Below, piece by piece: positions 14,053 through 21,836 of a DNA stretch of 28,573 bases. Under the pieces are notes generated by a model. It had not been told where the DNA came from and made no database searches. It worked only from the letters and a program-made list of their open reading frames with translations. The first letter of the stretch is position 1; each line of letters opens with the position of its first letter. Source of the DNA: Candidatus Moranbacteria bacterium RIFCSPHIGHO2_02_FULL_40_12b (GTDB taxonomy: Bacteria; Patescibacteriota; Minisyncoccia; Moranbacterales; 2-12-FULL-40-10); NCBI GenBank assembly GCA_001784725.1, contig MFRX01000045.1:1-28573 (forward strand), written 5' to 3'. The position numbers and the translations under genes were made by a program.

Positions 14053-15255
14053 ATGATAATAGGGATTGACATTAGAAATATCGGAAAAAAAAGAACCGGC
14101 GACGAAGCGGTGTTTTTTAATTTGGTGAAGAATTTGGGGAAAATAGATAACGTAAATAATTATAAGTTATTTACGGATATTCAGGATGCCGGAATATTAA
14201 TTGATATTACGAATAGATTGGGAATTGGGGATAAGGAAAATTTTGAAATTGTATCCCTCTCCCTTAATCCCTCTCCCAAAGGGCGAGGGAGAAATAGGTT
14301 TGTCTGGAATTTTTGGACTTTGCCGAAATATCTCCGTAAAAATCCGGTGGATGTTTATCATACCCAGTATATTACCCCTTTTTTTATGCCCAAAAAAGTA
14401 AAGATTATTACGACTATCCATGACATTTCTTTTAATTTTTATCCGCAACTTATAAAATTTGCCGACTTATTTTTTTTAAAATTGCTGATTCCCTTAAGTT
14501 TGAAAAGGGCGGATAAAATTATCGCGGTTTCAGAATTTACCCGGAGCGAAATAATAAAGTATTATAAAATTAACGATAAGAAGGTCGTTTGCGCTTACAA
14601 CGCTATAAGCGAAGATTTCTCAATACCGACAACTGACAACCTACCCGCTTCGCCAAAGTTTCAGCGAGGCGAGCAACTAACAACTATTAGGGAAAAATAT
14701 AATCTGCCGGAAAATTATATTCTGTATGTCGGGACAATGCAGCCGCGAAAAAATATTCCCTTACTGATTAAAGCATACGCGAAAATCAAAAATAAGCTGC
14801 CTGATATAAAACTTGTGTTAGCAGGGGATAAAGAATCCCATAATTTTGACAAAAATATTGAAATTGAAATTTCTAAAAATAATTTGAAAAATGATATTGT
14901 ATTTCCCGGCTACATAGAACAAAAGGACTTGCCCTATGTCTTCCGGTTGGCTAAATTATTTGCTTTTCCTTCGTTATATGAGGGTTTTGGAATCCCGATT
15001 CTAGAAGCGATGAGCCAGAAAGTTCCAGTAATTATTTCAGATATTCCGGTTCATCGGGAAGTGGCAGGCGACACGGCTTTATATTTTGATCCCGCCAACC
15101 TTGATGATTTCGCGAATAAGATATATAATATCCTTACAGATGAAAAATTAAGAAATAAGCTGATAAATTCAGGCGCCAGCCGGGTTAATTTTTTTTCTTG
15201 GCGAAAATCGGCGGAAAAATTGCTTGCGACATATAACTCGGCAACGCAATATTAG
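14053..15255 (+). CDS. GT4-family glycosyltransferase with two insertions, 400 aa
   Basis: GT-B enzyme of the GT4 group. The start is set at the ATG giving MIIGIDIRNIGKKRTGDEAV, the normal N-terminus for this subgroup; a TTG seven codons upstream is possible. Diagnostic stretches: TTIHDISFNFYPQ, RADKIIAVSEFTRSEII, EKYNLPENYILYVGTMQPRKNIPLLI, and FPSLYEGFGIPILEAMSQKVPVI (EX7E). Two segments look foreign: about residues 69-81 (SLNPSPKGRGR, from the palindromic repeat family) and about 192-211 (from a different repeat with a GCTTCGCC/GGCGAGC hairpin, read as NLPASPKFQRGEQ), both in frame and in loops. It lies in the plus-strand polysaccharide run before the LCP gene. Confidence 0.88.
   Translation: MIIGIDIRNIGKKRTGDEAVFFNLVKNLGKIDNVNNYKLFTDIQDAGILIDITNRLGIGDKENFEIVSLSLNPSPKGRGRNRFVWNFWTLPKYLRKNPVDVYHTQYITPFFMPKKVKIITTIHDISFNFYPQLIKFADLFFLKLLIPLSLKRADKIIAVSEFTRSEIIKYYKINDKKVVCAYNAISEDFSIPTTDNLPASPKFQRGEQLTTIREKYNLPENYILYVGTMQPRKNIPLLIKAYAKIKNKLPDIKLVLAGDKESHNFDKNIEIEISKNNLKNDIVFPGYIEQKDLPYVFRLAKLFAFPSLYEGFGIPILEAMSQKVPVIISDIPVHREVAGDTALYFDPANLDDFANKIYNILTDEKLRNKLINSGASRVNFFSWRKSAEKLLATYNSATQY
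14255..14291 (+). repeat. dispersed palindromic repeat copy inside GT gene 14053-15255
   Basis: CCCTCTCCCTTAATCC followed by CTCTCCC-AAA-GGGCGAG: reverse orientation of the family with the TTAA spacer conserved. Confidence 0.65.
14626..14686 (+). repeat. second in-frame repeat insertion in GT gene 14053-15255
   Basis: Short CAACTGACAAC-type units flank a GCTTCGCC...GGCGAGC hairpin. The encoded residues interrupt the usual link between the acceptor and donor domains. Confidence 0.5.
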
Positions 15256-15289
15256 CGCGATAAATTAATTTTTAACCACAAAATAAGTC

Positions 15290-16501
15290 ATGGATATTTC
15301 ACCAGTCGGGGAAAAAATCAAAACAAAGTTTTTTGCGAAGAAATGGGTAAAATTTCTTCTAATAGTCATTATTATATTTGCCGCCGCGGGAGGCATTTTA
15401 TTTTGGAAAGCCGGCAATATTATCGATAAAATAACCAGTGGAAGAGGAAATATTTTTGGATCCATTTTGCATTCACTTCCCGGAGTAAAAGATGAATTGA
15501 AAGGAGAAAAAGACGGCCGGGTGAATATATTGCTGCTGGGAATGAGGGGAGAAAATGTTCCCGGAGGAGGTCTTCTGGCTGATACTATAATGGTTATGAG
15601 CATTAAACCTGGAGAGAACAAAGCAGCGCAGATATCAGTGCCAAGAGATCTATACGTCACCGTTCCCGGAACTTCGGACAAGCAAAAGATTAACGCCGTC
15701 TATTTTTATGGCGAACAAAAAGGAAAAGGGAAGGGATTGGAGAATATGGAAAAAATTGTGGGTGAAGTGACGGGGCTGCCGATCCATTACGCCGCAAGCA
15801 TAAATTTCAGGGGGTTCATTGATTTAGTAAATACTATCAGCGGCGTTCAAATTCATCTTGACCAGCCATTTACCGAAACATTGCAATTCCGCGGACTGGA
15901 AAAAAGATGCGATGGAGTAAAGTATACGGTTCCCTCGGGAAATTATGAGGAAAAAAGAATAAAGAGAAAAAATGGTACATATTACGCAAACCCCAAACGC
16001 TATCCGCTTTGTTTTGAAAAAGTTGTAACTGAAAACTTAGAATGCGGCGGAAATTTTTCACTGCCGGCAGGCGATGTTAATCTGAACGGCGACCAGGCGC
16101 TGTGCTATGTCCGTTCAAGAGTGACTTCCAGCGATTTTGAACGGGCGAAAAGGCAACAAATCGTAATGCAGGCGATAAAAGACAAGCTTTTAAGCGCTGG
16201 GACGCTCACCGACTTTGAAAAAATCAACGGGATAATGAATTCGCTGGGCGATAATCTCCGGACCGATATGGAAATTTGGGAAATGAAAAGATTTATTGAA
16301 CTCTATAAAGAAAAAAATGACAAGAATTACCAAATTTACCAAAGGGTTTTGGAAAATAGCGAAGAGGGCTTGCTTTATAATCCTCCCGAAAACGGAGCCG
16401 GATACATTCTTTTGCCCAGAGGCGACAATTACGGCAAGATCCATGAAGTGTGCCAAAATATATTTACTTTGCCTCCCCAGTCGGATATAAAGCCAAAATA
16501 A
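15290..16501 (+). CDS. LytR-CpsA-Psr (LCP) family glycopolymer transferase, 403 aa
   Basis: LCP proteins transfer lipid-linked glycopolymers to peptidoglycan or protein outside the membrane. After a short cytoplasmic start there is one membrane helix (about residues 20-40, VKFLLIVIIIFAAAGGILFW). The LCP domain follows: VNILLLGMRG, LADTIMVMSIKP (conserved Asp), ISVPRDLYVTVPG (the conserved Arg that contacts pyrophosphate), KINAVYFYGEQKGKG, INFRGFIDLVNTISGVQIHL, and GDQALCYVRSRVTSSDFERAKRQQ (Arg-rich active-site motif). Two or more extra Cys in residues about 205-265 (RCDG, LCFE, LECGG) mark a small insertion not in all LCPs. It is one base before the next GT2 gene, so they are co-transcribed. 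Confidence 0.93.
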   Translation: MDISPVGEKIKTKFFAKKWVKFLLIVIIIFAAAGGILFWKAGNIIDKITSGRGNIFGSILHSLPGVKDELKGEKDGRVNILLLGMRGENVPGGGLLADTIMVMSIKPGENKAAQISVPRDLYVTVPGTSDKQKINAVYFYGEQKGKGKGLENMEKIVGEVTGLPIHYAASINFRGFIDLVNTISGVQIHLDQPFTETLQFRGLEKRCDGVKYTVPSGNYEEKRIKRKNGTYYANPKRYPLCFEKVVTENLECGGNFSLPAGDVNLNGDQALCYVRSRVTSSDFERAKRQQIVMQAIKDKLLSAGTLTDFEKINGIMNSLGDNLRTDMEIWEMKRFIELYKEKNDKNYQIYQRVLENSEEGLLYNPPENGAGYILLPRGDNYGKIHEVCQNIFTLPPQSDIKPK

Positions 16502-16502
16502 T

Positions 16503-17312
16503 ATGGATCTCACAATAGCTATAAACGGCTATCGAAATCCTGAACTCTTAAAGCTTTGCATAAAGTCCATCCGGAGAAATGTAAAAAATGTTAATTATGA
16601 ACTCATAGTGACTGACAGCGCCACCGAAGAGGAGACAGAATTAATGATGAGGGAAGAGTTTCCCGGCATAAAATTTTTCCCCTCAAGAATAAACATAGGT
16701 TTTCAAGGAATGGTAAAAAAATCCATCGAACAAAGCCAGGGCGAGTATCTGCTTCTCCTGAATAATGACATAATAGTAAGGGAAAATTCGGTGGAAGCCA
16801 TTTTGGAATTTATGAAGAAAAATCCCGATGTAGGAATAGCCGGGCCGCAACTTTTAAATTTTAACGATACGCTTCAATATTCATGCTTCCGTTTTTACAA
16901 GCCGATTACGATTTTATACCGGCGCACCTTTTTGGGAAAGTTTTCTTTTGCCAAGAAGCATCTGGATTGGTTTCTGATGAAGGATTATGACCATAAAAAA
17001 ATCAAGGAAGTTGATTGGCTGATGGGGTCGGCGTTATTGGTATCAAGAAAAGCGGTTAGCAAAGCAGGACTTATGGATCCCCGATTTTTTATGTATATGG
17101 AAGATGTTGATTGGTGCCGCCGGTTCTGGGAAAATGGATACAAGGTAATATATTACCCTGAAGCGAAAATGTATCATTATCACGGGAAAGCCAGCGCCAA
17201 AGGCGGATTCATCGGATCCCTTCTTTTTAACAAGTTGACCTGGATACACATAAACAGCGCCATAAAATATTTCAAAAAATACAAGGATAAACCAATTCCC
17301 CGGCACAATTAA
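16503..17312 (+). CDS. GT2-family glycosyltransferase (rhamnosyltransferase-like), 269 aa
   Basis: GT-A family 2 transferase resembling WbbL-type enzymes. The nucleotide-binding start MDLTIAINGYRNPELLKLCI is followed by IVTDSAT, INIGFQG and LLLLNNDIIV (the metal-binding NND, a DXD variant), then WLMGSALLVSRKAV, FFMYMEDVDWCRRFWENGY (general-base ED motif with D-W-C-R) and a His-rich YYPEAKMYHYHG. No membrane helix, so it works at the cytoplasmic face. One base separates it from the LCP stop and seven from the protease start, indicating one operon. The sugar is not determinable; rhamnose is the family's common one. Confidence 0.9.
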   Translation: MDLTIAINGYRNPELLKLCIKSIRRNVKNVNYELIVTDSATEEETELMMREEFPGIKFFPSRINIGFQGMVKKSIEQSQGEYLLLLNNDIIVRENSVEAILEFMKKNPDVGIAGPQLLNFNDTLQYSCFRFYKPITILYRRTFLGKFSFAKKHLDWFLMKDYDHKKIKEVDWLMGSALLVSRKAVSKAGLMDPRFFMYMEDVDWCRRFWENGYKVIYYPEAKMYHYHGKASAKGGFIGSLLFNKLTWIHINSAIKYFKKYKDKPIPRHN

Positions 17313-17319
17313 TAAAATT

Positions 17320-18606
17320 ATGGATCCAAATTCAGAAAATAATAATATAAAATATAACGTGAAAAGTAAAAAAATCCTTGCCGTTGTTTTGGGTTTGGCG
17401 GCCTTAGCTTTTGTTATATTCGCTTCTTTTGGAATCGGGTTCGAATTAGGCAAGAAAAAAGGAAATAATTATGAGAGTGTCCAGATCCCATTAAAAAAAG
17501 TTGAAGTTGTAAATGAAATAAGCGATAAAAACACGTTGGATTTTTCTTTGTTTTGGAAGTCATGGGATGAATTGAAAAATAACTATGTCGACGCGGACAA
17601 ACTGGACGCGACCCAAATGCTTTATGGCTCAATAAAAGGAATGCTTAAGTCAACTGGCGATCCGTATAACGCTTTTTTCAGCCCCGAAGAAAACAAAAAA
17701 TTCAATGAAGAGATAACCGGAAGTTTTGAAGGCATTGGCGCGGAAATCGGAATGAAAAATAACGTCCTGACAATTATCGCGCCCCTAAAAGAAAGTCCGG
17801 CGGAAAAAGCGGGGATTCGCGCGGGTGATAAAATATTAAAAATAAATGATGAAAGTTCTGAAGACATGACGGTTGAGGAAGCAGTCGGAAAAATTCGCGG
17901 TCCGAAAAACAGTGAAGTGAAGCTTACGATATTCAGAAACGGAGACCCGGAAACAAAAGAAATAATTGTAAAGAGGGAAATTATTAACGTCAAAAGCGCC
18001 ATGCTGGAATTTAAGGGAAATGAAGGGGATATCGCCTATGTTGAATTAAGCAGGTTTGGAAATGACACCAACAGGGATTTCGGCGCGATTGCCAGAGAAA
18101 TTACAAGCAAAAAAATAAAAGGAATAATACTGGACTTGCGGGATAATCCGGGAGGATATCTTGACGCTTCAATTAACGTTGCCAGCCGGATGATTCCCAA
18201 AGGCAAAATCGTGGTCATTGAGGAAGACAGTAAAGGAAATAAAACAAATTCTTATGCCGGCGGAGGGGATTTGCTAAGTGAATATTTTACGGTAGTCCTG
18301 ATAAATGAGGGTAGCGCCAGCGCGTCAGAAATTCTGGCCGGCGCCTTGCGCGAGAATAGAGAAAATGTGACAATTGTCGGAAAAAAGTCGTTTGGAAAAG
18401 GGTCCGTTCAGAAATTTATTGATCTTGAAAAAGGCACCGCGATGAAAGTGACGGTGGCGAAATGGCTGACGCCGAAAGGCAATCAAATTAACGATGAGGG
18501 TATTCATCCCGACATGGATATTGATTTATCCGAAGATGATTTTAATAACAATCGCGATCCGCAGCTGGACAAAGCGATTGAAATCATAAATAACATCGTG
18601 AAATAA
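17320..18606 (+). CDS. S41A carboxy-terminal processing protease (CtpA/Prc-like), 428 aa
   Basis: Envelope protease that trims C-termini of exported proteins. A membrane anchor spans about residues 19-42. An N-terminal helical cap precedes the PDZ domain (about 125-215: GSFEGIGAEIGMKNN, PAEKAGIRAGDKILKIN, IRGPKNSEVKLTIFR). The core shows LDLRDNPGGYLDASINVA, then the catalytic Ser334 in NEGSASASEILAGAL and the general-base Lys360 in GKKSFGKGSVQ, and TPKGNQINDEGIHPDM. All expected residues are present. It follows the GT2 gene by seven bases and is the last gene of the plus-strand run; a terminator lies just after the stop. Its substrates could be surface proteins such as those at 20807-24905 (inference). 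Confidence 0.94.
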   Translation: MDPNSENNNIKYNVKSKKILAVVLGLAALAFVIFASFGIGFELGKKKGNNYESVQIPLKKVEVVNEISDKNTLDFSLFWKSWDELKNNYVDADKLDATQMLYGSIKGMLKSTGDPYNAFFSPEENKKFNEEITGSFEGIGAEIGMKNNVLTIIAPLKESPAEKAGIRAGDKILKINDESSEDMTVEEAVGKIRGPKNSEVKLTIFRNGDPETKEIIVKREIINVKSAMLEFKGNEGDIAYVELSRFGNDTNRDFGAIAREITSKKIKGIILDLRDNPGGYLDASINVASRMIPKGKIVVIEEDSKGNKTNSYAGGGDLLSEYFTVVLINEGSASASEILAGALRENRENVTIVGKKSFGKGSVQKFIDLEKGTAMKVTVAKWLTPKGNQINDEGIHPDMDIDLSEDDFNNNRDPQLDKAIEIINNIVK

Positions 18607-18613
18607 AATAAGC

Positions 18614-18645
18614 CCCGCAAGAATGATACCTTGCGGGACTTTTAC
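18614..18645. terminator. bidirectional intrinsic terminator between S41 and purF-like genes
   Basis: CCCGCAAG (18614-18621) pairs with CTTGCGGG (18630-18637), followed by ACTTTTAC on the plus strand and by a T-rich GCTTATTTTATTT on the minus strand. The two genes converge here. Confidence 0.75.
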
Positions 18646-20051
18646 TAAATGGCCGGATTTTTCCCGCCAATGCAATAGGTGCATAAGTGATTTATTGGGA
18701 GCCCCAGTTTTTCAAATACGCTTAGCATGCCTTCAACTGATATAAAATATGTGGGCATGTTCATTATTTCGCTGATGTCGTCTGATGTTCGGCCCCTGGC
18801 TATAAAATCGTCATCAGGCGGCATATCTACCCCAAACATACAACCCCGAGGAATTCCATCTTTTCCGATTATGCCGATCGGGGGAGTATAATTAATGTGA
18901 TAAACAGTTTCGGTTCCGGCTTCTTCGTAAAGAAGCTCTCTCTCTCGCTTTGAATTATTTCCCCGAATCTGGCTGTCATCGATTGATATCACTTTTTTGC
19001 CCGGCAGCTTATTTTTAAAATCCGGAATTAAAAAAAGATTTTGCTCGATGGAGTTTTTCCTTTCATCAGAGGTGGAGCCCTGGAAAGCCCTCTCACCCCT
19101 CATCTTGTAAAGTGTCGGGATAAATGGCAATTTTTTTTCAATCGCGTATTTTCTTGCGGCAACCTTCGGGCATCGTGGCAGATATGTGACGAAATCCGCG
19201 TCTTCAAAATGAAATTCATTCGCCAATTGTTCGCCCAGCAGTTCTCTTACTCTTCTGACACTTACGCCGTTTATAATTGAATTTACATGGGCAATGTAGT
19301 TATATTCGAAAAAACAGTAGGCGAGACGCGGGCTTATTACCATCTCTTTTCGATACCCCCCTTTGGAATCAAGATAATAGATAACACCGGGCTCCAAATC
19401 CTTAATAAACTCGCCTCCTTTTTTCAGATAAGCGACATCTTCCGAGGAAACTCCATACTTCCCATCCATTAATCCCAGAACTCCTGGCTTTATTCCTGTT
19501 CGGTCTCGCAGAACAATCACATCCCTTATCCTTTTGTCAGCAATCGCCATTGTGTAAGACAGAGGTATCTGCTTTAATATTTCTTTCGCGCCTTTTTCCT
19601 GGTAATAATAAAGCAATGCTTCAGTATCACAACCGGTTATTAACAATGATTTGTCAACTCCGCCGAAATACTCACTGCCTACTTGTCCATTATGAACTCC
19701 GGCGATATCGCAGTCCTGAATAATAATATGACTGCCGCGTTCTATTTTCTTTCCGCCAATGACATGAGGATGCGCGTCTTCTAGAATTTTATCCTTTCTT
19801 CCTCTGGTCGCGTATCGGACATGAGCCATATAGGTATGATAGTTTGTACTCGGAAAAATATTATGCAAATCAACGATGTCGAACCGATTAACCGGCCCCT
19901 TCCACTTAATAACGTCTATTCGGCTATCTCCAATCGCGGCAATTCCAGTCGCTTCTCTTCCCCGGTGCTGGAGGGATTCAATCATAGAATAAACATTCTC
20001 AAGAGTATGGGCTACGCATAAACCGCAATTATGCCTTAATTCATTTTGCAT
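18645..20051 (-). CDS. purF: amidophosphoribosyltransferase-like protein (PurF family), 468 aa
   Basis: PurF makes phosphoribosylamine from PRPP and glutamine in the first step of purine synthesis. The N-terminal class II amidotransferase domain has its nucleophile as Cys9 (HNCGLC), implying removal of an eight-residue propeptide. Other glutaminase residues are present: HVRYATRG (Arg), GVHNGQVGS (Asn-Gly) and CDTEALLYYY (Asp). The C-terminal phosphoribosyltransferase domain has KKVISIDDSQIRGNNSKRER, a recognisable but altered PRPP loop (classic form VDDSIVRGTTSK). The C-terminal region CTYCIGG retains Cys residues that may hold an Fe-S cluster as in the Bacillus type. AGGAGG precedes the ATG and a promoter lies upstream. 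No other purine gene is in the window, so its role here may differ from the textbook one. Confidence 0.88.
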   Translation of the reverse strand: MQNELRHNCGLCVAHTLENVYSMIESLQHRGREATGIAAIGDSRIDVIKWKGPVNRFDIVDLHNIFPSTNYHTYMAHVRYATRGRKDKILEDAHPHVIGGKKIERGSHIIIQDCDIAGVHNGQVGSEYFGGVDKSLLITGCDTEALLYYYQEKGAKEILKQIPLSYTMAIADKRIRDVIVLRDRTGIKPGVLGLMDGKYGVSSEDVAYLKKGGEFIKDLEPGVIYYLDSKGGYRKEMVISPRLAYCFFEYNYIAHVNSIINGVSVRRVRELLGEQLANEFHFEDADFVTYLPRCPKVAARKYAIEKKLPFIPTLYKMRGERAFQGSTSDERKNSIEQNLFLIPDFKNKLPGKKVISIDDSQIRGNNSKRERELLYEEAGTETVYHINYTPPIGIIGKDGIPRGCMFGVDMPPDDDFIARGRTSDDISEIMNMPTYFISVEGMLSVFEKLGLPINHLCTYCIGGKNPAI

Positions 20052-20119
20052 TTAAACCTCCTATTTTTTTCAGATTTTTATTTTTTAAATAGCTTAACAT
20101 ATCAAATTGTCAGTATTAA

Positions 20120-20148
20120 ACAATACCTTTTTAAAATTAGTTTGTCAA
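20120..20148 (-). promoter_or_regulatory. promoter of the purF-like gene
   Basis: Minus strand: TTGACA (20143-20148), 17-base spacer, TATTGT (20120-20125). Confidence 0.6.
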
Positions 20149-20151
20149 AAT

Positions 20152-20180
20152 TTGTATTTTTTTGAAATTAGATTTAAAAT
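20152..20180 (+). promoter_or_regulatory. promoter of rplI
   Basis: TTGTAT (20152-20157), 17-base spacer, TAAAAT (20175-20180), leaving a leader of about 18-20 bases before the ATG. It overlaps the start of the divergent promoter region. Confidence 0.5.
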
Positions 20181-20204
20181 GAATTAAGCCATGGGGTAAT
20201 TTAT

Positions 20205-20648
20205 ATGAAAATAATGCTTTTAAAGAATATAAGCGGATTGGGCAAGGCGGGCGACATAAAGGAAGTAGCGGATGGATATGCGAGAAATTATCTTATTAAA
20301 AAAAATCTGGCAAAAAGCGCGACGGAAACGGCGATAAGAGAAGTAGAAATGCTAAAAAATAAAAAAGAAAAACAAGAAACGGACCGTAAAAATAAATTAA
20401 TTGAATTATCTCAAATTTTGTCCCAAACAACGATTAAAATAAAAGCTAAGCAAAAAGACGGAAAACTTTTCGGTTCCATAAACAAAAAAATGATCGCCGA
20501 AGAACTGAAAAAACAGAATTTTCCAATGAATGAAGATTTAATAATATTATCTAAACCCATAAAGGAGGTGGGGGAATATGAAGTAAAAATTGAGCTTGGA
20601 CATAAAATCAATACTGGTATAAAAGTTATTATCGCAAGCGAAAAATAG
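20205..20648 (+). CDS. rplI: 50S ribosomal protein L9
   Basis: Binds 23S rRNA at the base of the L1 stalk. The N-terminal domain is canonical: MKIMLLKNISGLGKAGDIKE, then VADGYARNYLIKKNLA (the L9 signature). A long connecting helix (about residues 42-75, very Lys/Glu-rich) leads to the C-terminal RNA-binding domain (KQKDGKLFGSINKKMIAEEL and GEYEVKIELG). 147 aa is the normal length. It stands alone here, without the rpsF-ssb-rpsR neighbours common elsewhere. L9 is reported missing from several CPR lineages, so its presence helps place the organism. Confidence 0.96.
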   Translation: MKIMLLKNISGLGKAGDIKEVADGYARNYLIKKNLAKSATETAIREVEMLKNKKEKQETDRKNKLIELSQILSQTTIKIKAKQKDGKLFGSINKKMIAEELKKQNFPMNEDLIILSKPIKEVGEYEVKIELGHKINTGIKVIIASEK

Positions 20649-20806
20649 GGAAAATTATGCACGATTATTACGCGATTCATATTGTCTGGAAATCAGGATT
20701 ATTTCATTTTACTTATCAACTGCGGTTATTATACAAGGTCTTTTAATTTTACCCCCCATGCTATTATTAAATGGTAATCAAAGCTTTAATAATAAAAAAT
20801 AAAAAC

Positions 20807-21154
20807 ATGAAAACCAAATTGAAAAAAACTATCCACTGGCTGATGAAAAACATCGTAACAGCTTTATTCTGCCTGACAGCCGTCTCTTTGGGAACCGCCA
20901 TTGTGGCGCGAGCCACCGGCGGGACGACTACCATCGGTGCGGATGTTTCCACTACTGATCTGACCGCCGACACAGCAACCATCGGAACATTAAATGGAAT
21001 TTTGAAAGGAACCAACGGAACAGTTAGCGCCATAGCCGCCGGAACATCCGGACAGTATTTGAAAGGCGACGGAACATGGGCGGATCTCAATCAGGCGGCA
21101 GATTTATTGGAAATATCCACTACTACAAATCCACCACTTCTGGCGATAAAATAG
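20807..21154 (+). CDS. N-terminal part of a frameshifted secreted surface/fibre-like protein
   Basis: The start ATG at 20807 gives MKTKLKKTIHWLMKNIVTAL, a signal peptide or anchor ending near AIVARATGG. Then comes a Thr/Gly/Ala-rich, repeat-like stretch (TTTIGADVSTTDLTADTATI, GTLNGILKGTNGTVSA, GTSGQYLKGDGTW) of the kind found in fibre-type and CPR surface proteins. The frame then runs off into an implausible end at 21154. The real continuation lies one frame over, from about 21076. The upstream in-frame ATG at 20771 is not preferred because it adds a poor N-terminus. It is the first half of a broken gene unless the frameshift is a sequence error. Confidence 0.6.
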   Translation: MKTKLKKTIHWLMKNIVTALFCLTAVSLGTAIVARATGGTTTIGADVSTTDLTADTATIGTLNGILKGTNGTVSAIAAGTSGQYLKGDGTWADLNQAADLLEISTTTNPPLLAIK

Positions 21155-21471
21155 CGGATTGGTCATTTTATGCTTATGATGTAAGTGGCTGGAGCAGAAC
21201 TTCTCGTTGGCAAGTTCTTGCAGACCTTGATGGGAGTAATAATGCGTTAGGGTACATGAAGTTTTTTGTTAATACAAATGATTTATTATTAACTCTTACA
21301 AAAGACCAAGCTGTGCAAATTACAGGTACAGGAACAGAGCCTGCTTGTGCCACCGCTAATACTGCGGTTTTGGCATATAATACTACCGTAAATTTACTTT
21401 GTTATTGTCTTAATGGGAGTGGGACATGGAAAGATATAAAAGATGGAATTTCGGCTTGTGGAACGTGGTAA
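21076..21471 (+). CDS. C-terminal part of the frameshifted surface/fibre-like protein
   Basis: Continues the 20807 gene in another frame. Adding one G in the GGG of ACATGGGCGG (21074-21083) joins GDGTW directly to GGSQSGGRFIGNIHYYKS. The encoded domain has alternating hydrophobic residues (DWSFYAYDVSGWSRTSRWQV, FFVNTNDLLLTLTKDQAV) and ends in a small Cys-bearing module (EPACATANTAVLAYNTTVNL, then LCYCLNGSGTWKDI) like the terminal repeats of many phage-tail and CPR surface proteins. It has no signal of its own, so it would only be exported as part of the fused protein. Function unknown. Confidence 0.55.
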   Translation: MGGSQSGGRFIGNIHYYKSTTSGDKIADWSFYAYDVSGWSRTSRWQVLADLDGSNNALGYMKFFVNTNDLLLTLTKDQAVQITGTGTEPACATANTAVLAYNTTVNLLCYCLNGSGTWKDIKDGISACGTW

Positions 21472-21545
21472 GGAAAACTATTATTTATACTTTTACTTTT
21501 GCTTGTTTTAGTTTTTGAATGATTTATATTTCCCGCTAAATTAAT

Positions 21546-21719
21546 ATGTCTAAAAACCGTAAAAACCTATCCCTAATTTTTCTTTGCTTTGTTTTTGTCG
21601 CGGCTTTTAGTTTTGTTTATTTTTCTTTTGTTAAAGCCAGTCCAGCTGGCGCGGTTTCTTTTACGGCTGATACGATTGTCAATTTGTCAGGCATCAGCGA
21701 CGGGGATTTTAAAATTTAG
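21546..21719 (+). pseudogene. truncated paralog of the surface protein at 23506
   Basis: A 57-residue frame: a signal peptide (MSKNRKNLSLIFLCFVFVAA and following hydrophobic residues up to VKASPAG) followed by AVSFTADTIVNLSGISDGDF and a stop. The same block begins the mature part of the 23506 protein (TVSFTADTIVSLSGISDGDL), and the DNA is closely similar over about 60 bases. The remaining domains are missing; a terminator and the AbiE genes come next. It is most simply a remnant left after insertion or recombination. Confidence 0.65.
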
Positions 21720-21739
21720 CAAAAGTAACTAAATTGTCT

Positions 21740-21778
21740 AAAACAAGACCTGATGAATTTCAGGCCTTGTTTTATTTG
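21740..21778 (+). terminator. intrinsic terminator before the AbiE module
   Basis: A 14-base stem with one mismatch (21740-21753, AAAACAAGACCTGA, with 21760-21773), then TTTATTTG. Confidence 0.7.
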
Positions 21779-21836
21779 TATAATAGTATATACTGTTTAT
21801 ATATATAAACTATATATGATTTATAACTATATATGA
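21779..21836 (+). promoter_or_regulatory. promoter/operator of the AbiE toxin-antitoxin genes
   Basis: TATAAT at 21779-21784, a perfect 16-bp palindrome GTTTATATATATAAAC (21795-21810), and a 12-bp direct repeat AACTATATATGA (21808-21819 and 21825-21836), the second copy including the start codon. AbiEi antitoxins are known to bind inverted repeats in their own promoter, so this is a likely autoregulatory site. Confidence 0.55.
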
